Part shown: in pieces, positions 63,135 through 64,000 of the stretch
Position numbering within the stretch: position 1 is the first letter of the stretch
How the letters are laid out: each line of letters starts with the position of its first letter
Assembly: GCA_921293015.1 (NCBI GenBank)
Contig: OV121094.1
Location: 33,168,054 to 33,232,053 of the forward strand
Reading direction: 5' to 3'
DNA: 64,000 bases
DNA from: Phorcus lineatus
Lineage: Eukaryota; Mollusca; Gastropoda; Trochida; Trochidae
Notes under the pieces: model-generated
Seen by the model: only the letters and a program-made list of their open reading frames with translations
Told to the model about the DNA's origin: nothing
The model's database searches: none
Translations under genes and position numbers: made by a program

Positions 63135-64000
63135 GTAAGATGTATTTTGTATTTATCATTATTTTCTAATGTTCGTTTACTGATGGTTGGAAAATTTTAA
63201 CTTTTTTTCGATTCTCGTGGTCTTTACTATTAACCTTGATTATTATTTTCACAATCTTTGACAGCATTTAGGATTAAGGATTAAGATTAAGGAATATTAG
63301 TAAAATATATGAAATGGTACCATAAACAGAAAAACAACTTTTTATAAAACAAAATTCCAAAGATTATCGTTTACATGTCGTGTTTTTCAAAAAGTTTTTT
63401 TCACTCCAAAATATTAAAAGGGGTTTAAATTGTGACGAATCCAGGGACCATTCGACATAGAAAAACATTTTAACCAGAGCTATAGTAATTTCCACATTTG
63501 CGATGATTGGGTAATACATCCATAGGGGGAAACTGTTTTGTTGTACGATACAAACTCACTCCTTAACTTATTTGGTATTAGATATTTTTCTTAATTCGAT
63601 TTCAATTAAATTTTGTATTACCATGTTAGGGGGGTCACGCCCAGGGTGCATTATACAAGTTGATTATAGTGAGCAGCTGCACATTCATAAATGAAATATA
63701 TCATACAATTATTTTCAAAGTGGCGAGTATATACACAGTGCACAAGTGATACATCAGAAACAGATATGATAACAAAGTGGTGAATATGATGGAGTTATCT
63801 CCCTTCCATCAATACACGGCTGAGGAATGCAATCAAGTAAAAACAAGATGTAATGCTTACGTCCTCTAAGTCCTACATTCCGAATCAAGAGGACGTTGGA
63901 ATTCCATCTAGTTTAACTAGATTGATTAGGAGTAAGGATTTCTGATTAATGGGTTATGACGATTGACTCCAAGTTGTTGATCGGCTAAAATACTTTGTTG
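63135..64000 (+). other. Start of the intron after GON domain 2 second exon
   Basis: AT-rich with no recognisable third GON exon (no TTW/GGWSGGC-type coding stretch) and no repeat I could identify. The gene continues past the window. Confidence 0.5.

Noticed and set aside
1-64000. CRISPR arrays, operons or bacterial defence systems
   Set aside because: Split genes with GT-AG introns, SINEs and LINEs show this is animal nuclear DNA; the tandem repeats have no spacer-repeat structure.

Overview
The window is animal (eukaryotic) nuclear DNA. It is AT-rich, with GT-AG introns, tRNA-derived SINEs carrying target-site duplications, degraded LINEs, MITE-like elements and many micro- and minisatellites. 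The repeat style and the proteins suggest a lophotrochozoan, most likely a mollusc; this is inference, since no species-diagnostic sequence was identified. Only two host genes could be supported, both interrupted by introns, in otherwise gene-poor sequence.

Gene 1 (minus strand, 24112 down to 20629) is a complete four-exon HES/Hairy-type bHLH-Orange repressor of 328 residues ending in WRPW. All splice junctions join in frame. Its upstream region (about 24240-24420) is more CpG-rich than its surroundings. It holds a CCAAT box, a GC box and two CACGCG class C boxes of the kind bound by Hairy/HES proteins, so autorepression is possible.

Gene 2 (plus strand, 49793 to beyond 63134, open at the right edge) encodes a predicted secreted protein: signal peptide, one PAN/Apple-like domain, then tandem GON domains. 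The first GON domain is complete in three exons (58486-58757, 59339-59521, 60827-60968). The second shows its first two exons (62131-62405, 62952-63134) and should finish outside the window. Every module boundary is a phase 1 intron, as expected for exon shuffling and tandem duplication. The 8.4 kb first intron carries a roughly 0.95 kb AGT-type trinucleotide array, fold-back elements and a mariner-type MITE.

The rest is mobile and repetitive sequence. It includes one SINE family (six copies, three with clear target-site duplications); LINE fragments, the longest with a 357-codon reverse transcriptase C-terminal frame at 37578-38651; at least three MITE families (two bounded by TTAA, one by TA); fold-back palindromes, two of which look like the same Penelope-like terminal structure; and many tandem repeats. 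The 8-base CRE palindrome TGACGTCA occurs 14 times, well above a base-composition estimate, and part of this excess sits in dispersed repeats. Most long open frames elsewhere are repeat-derived or lack any recognisable protein feature and are not called as genes.
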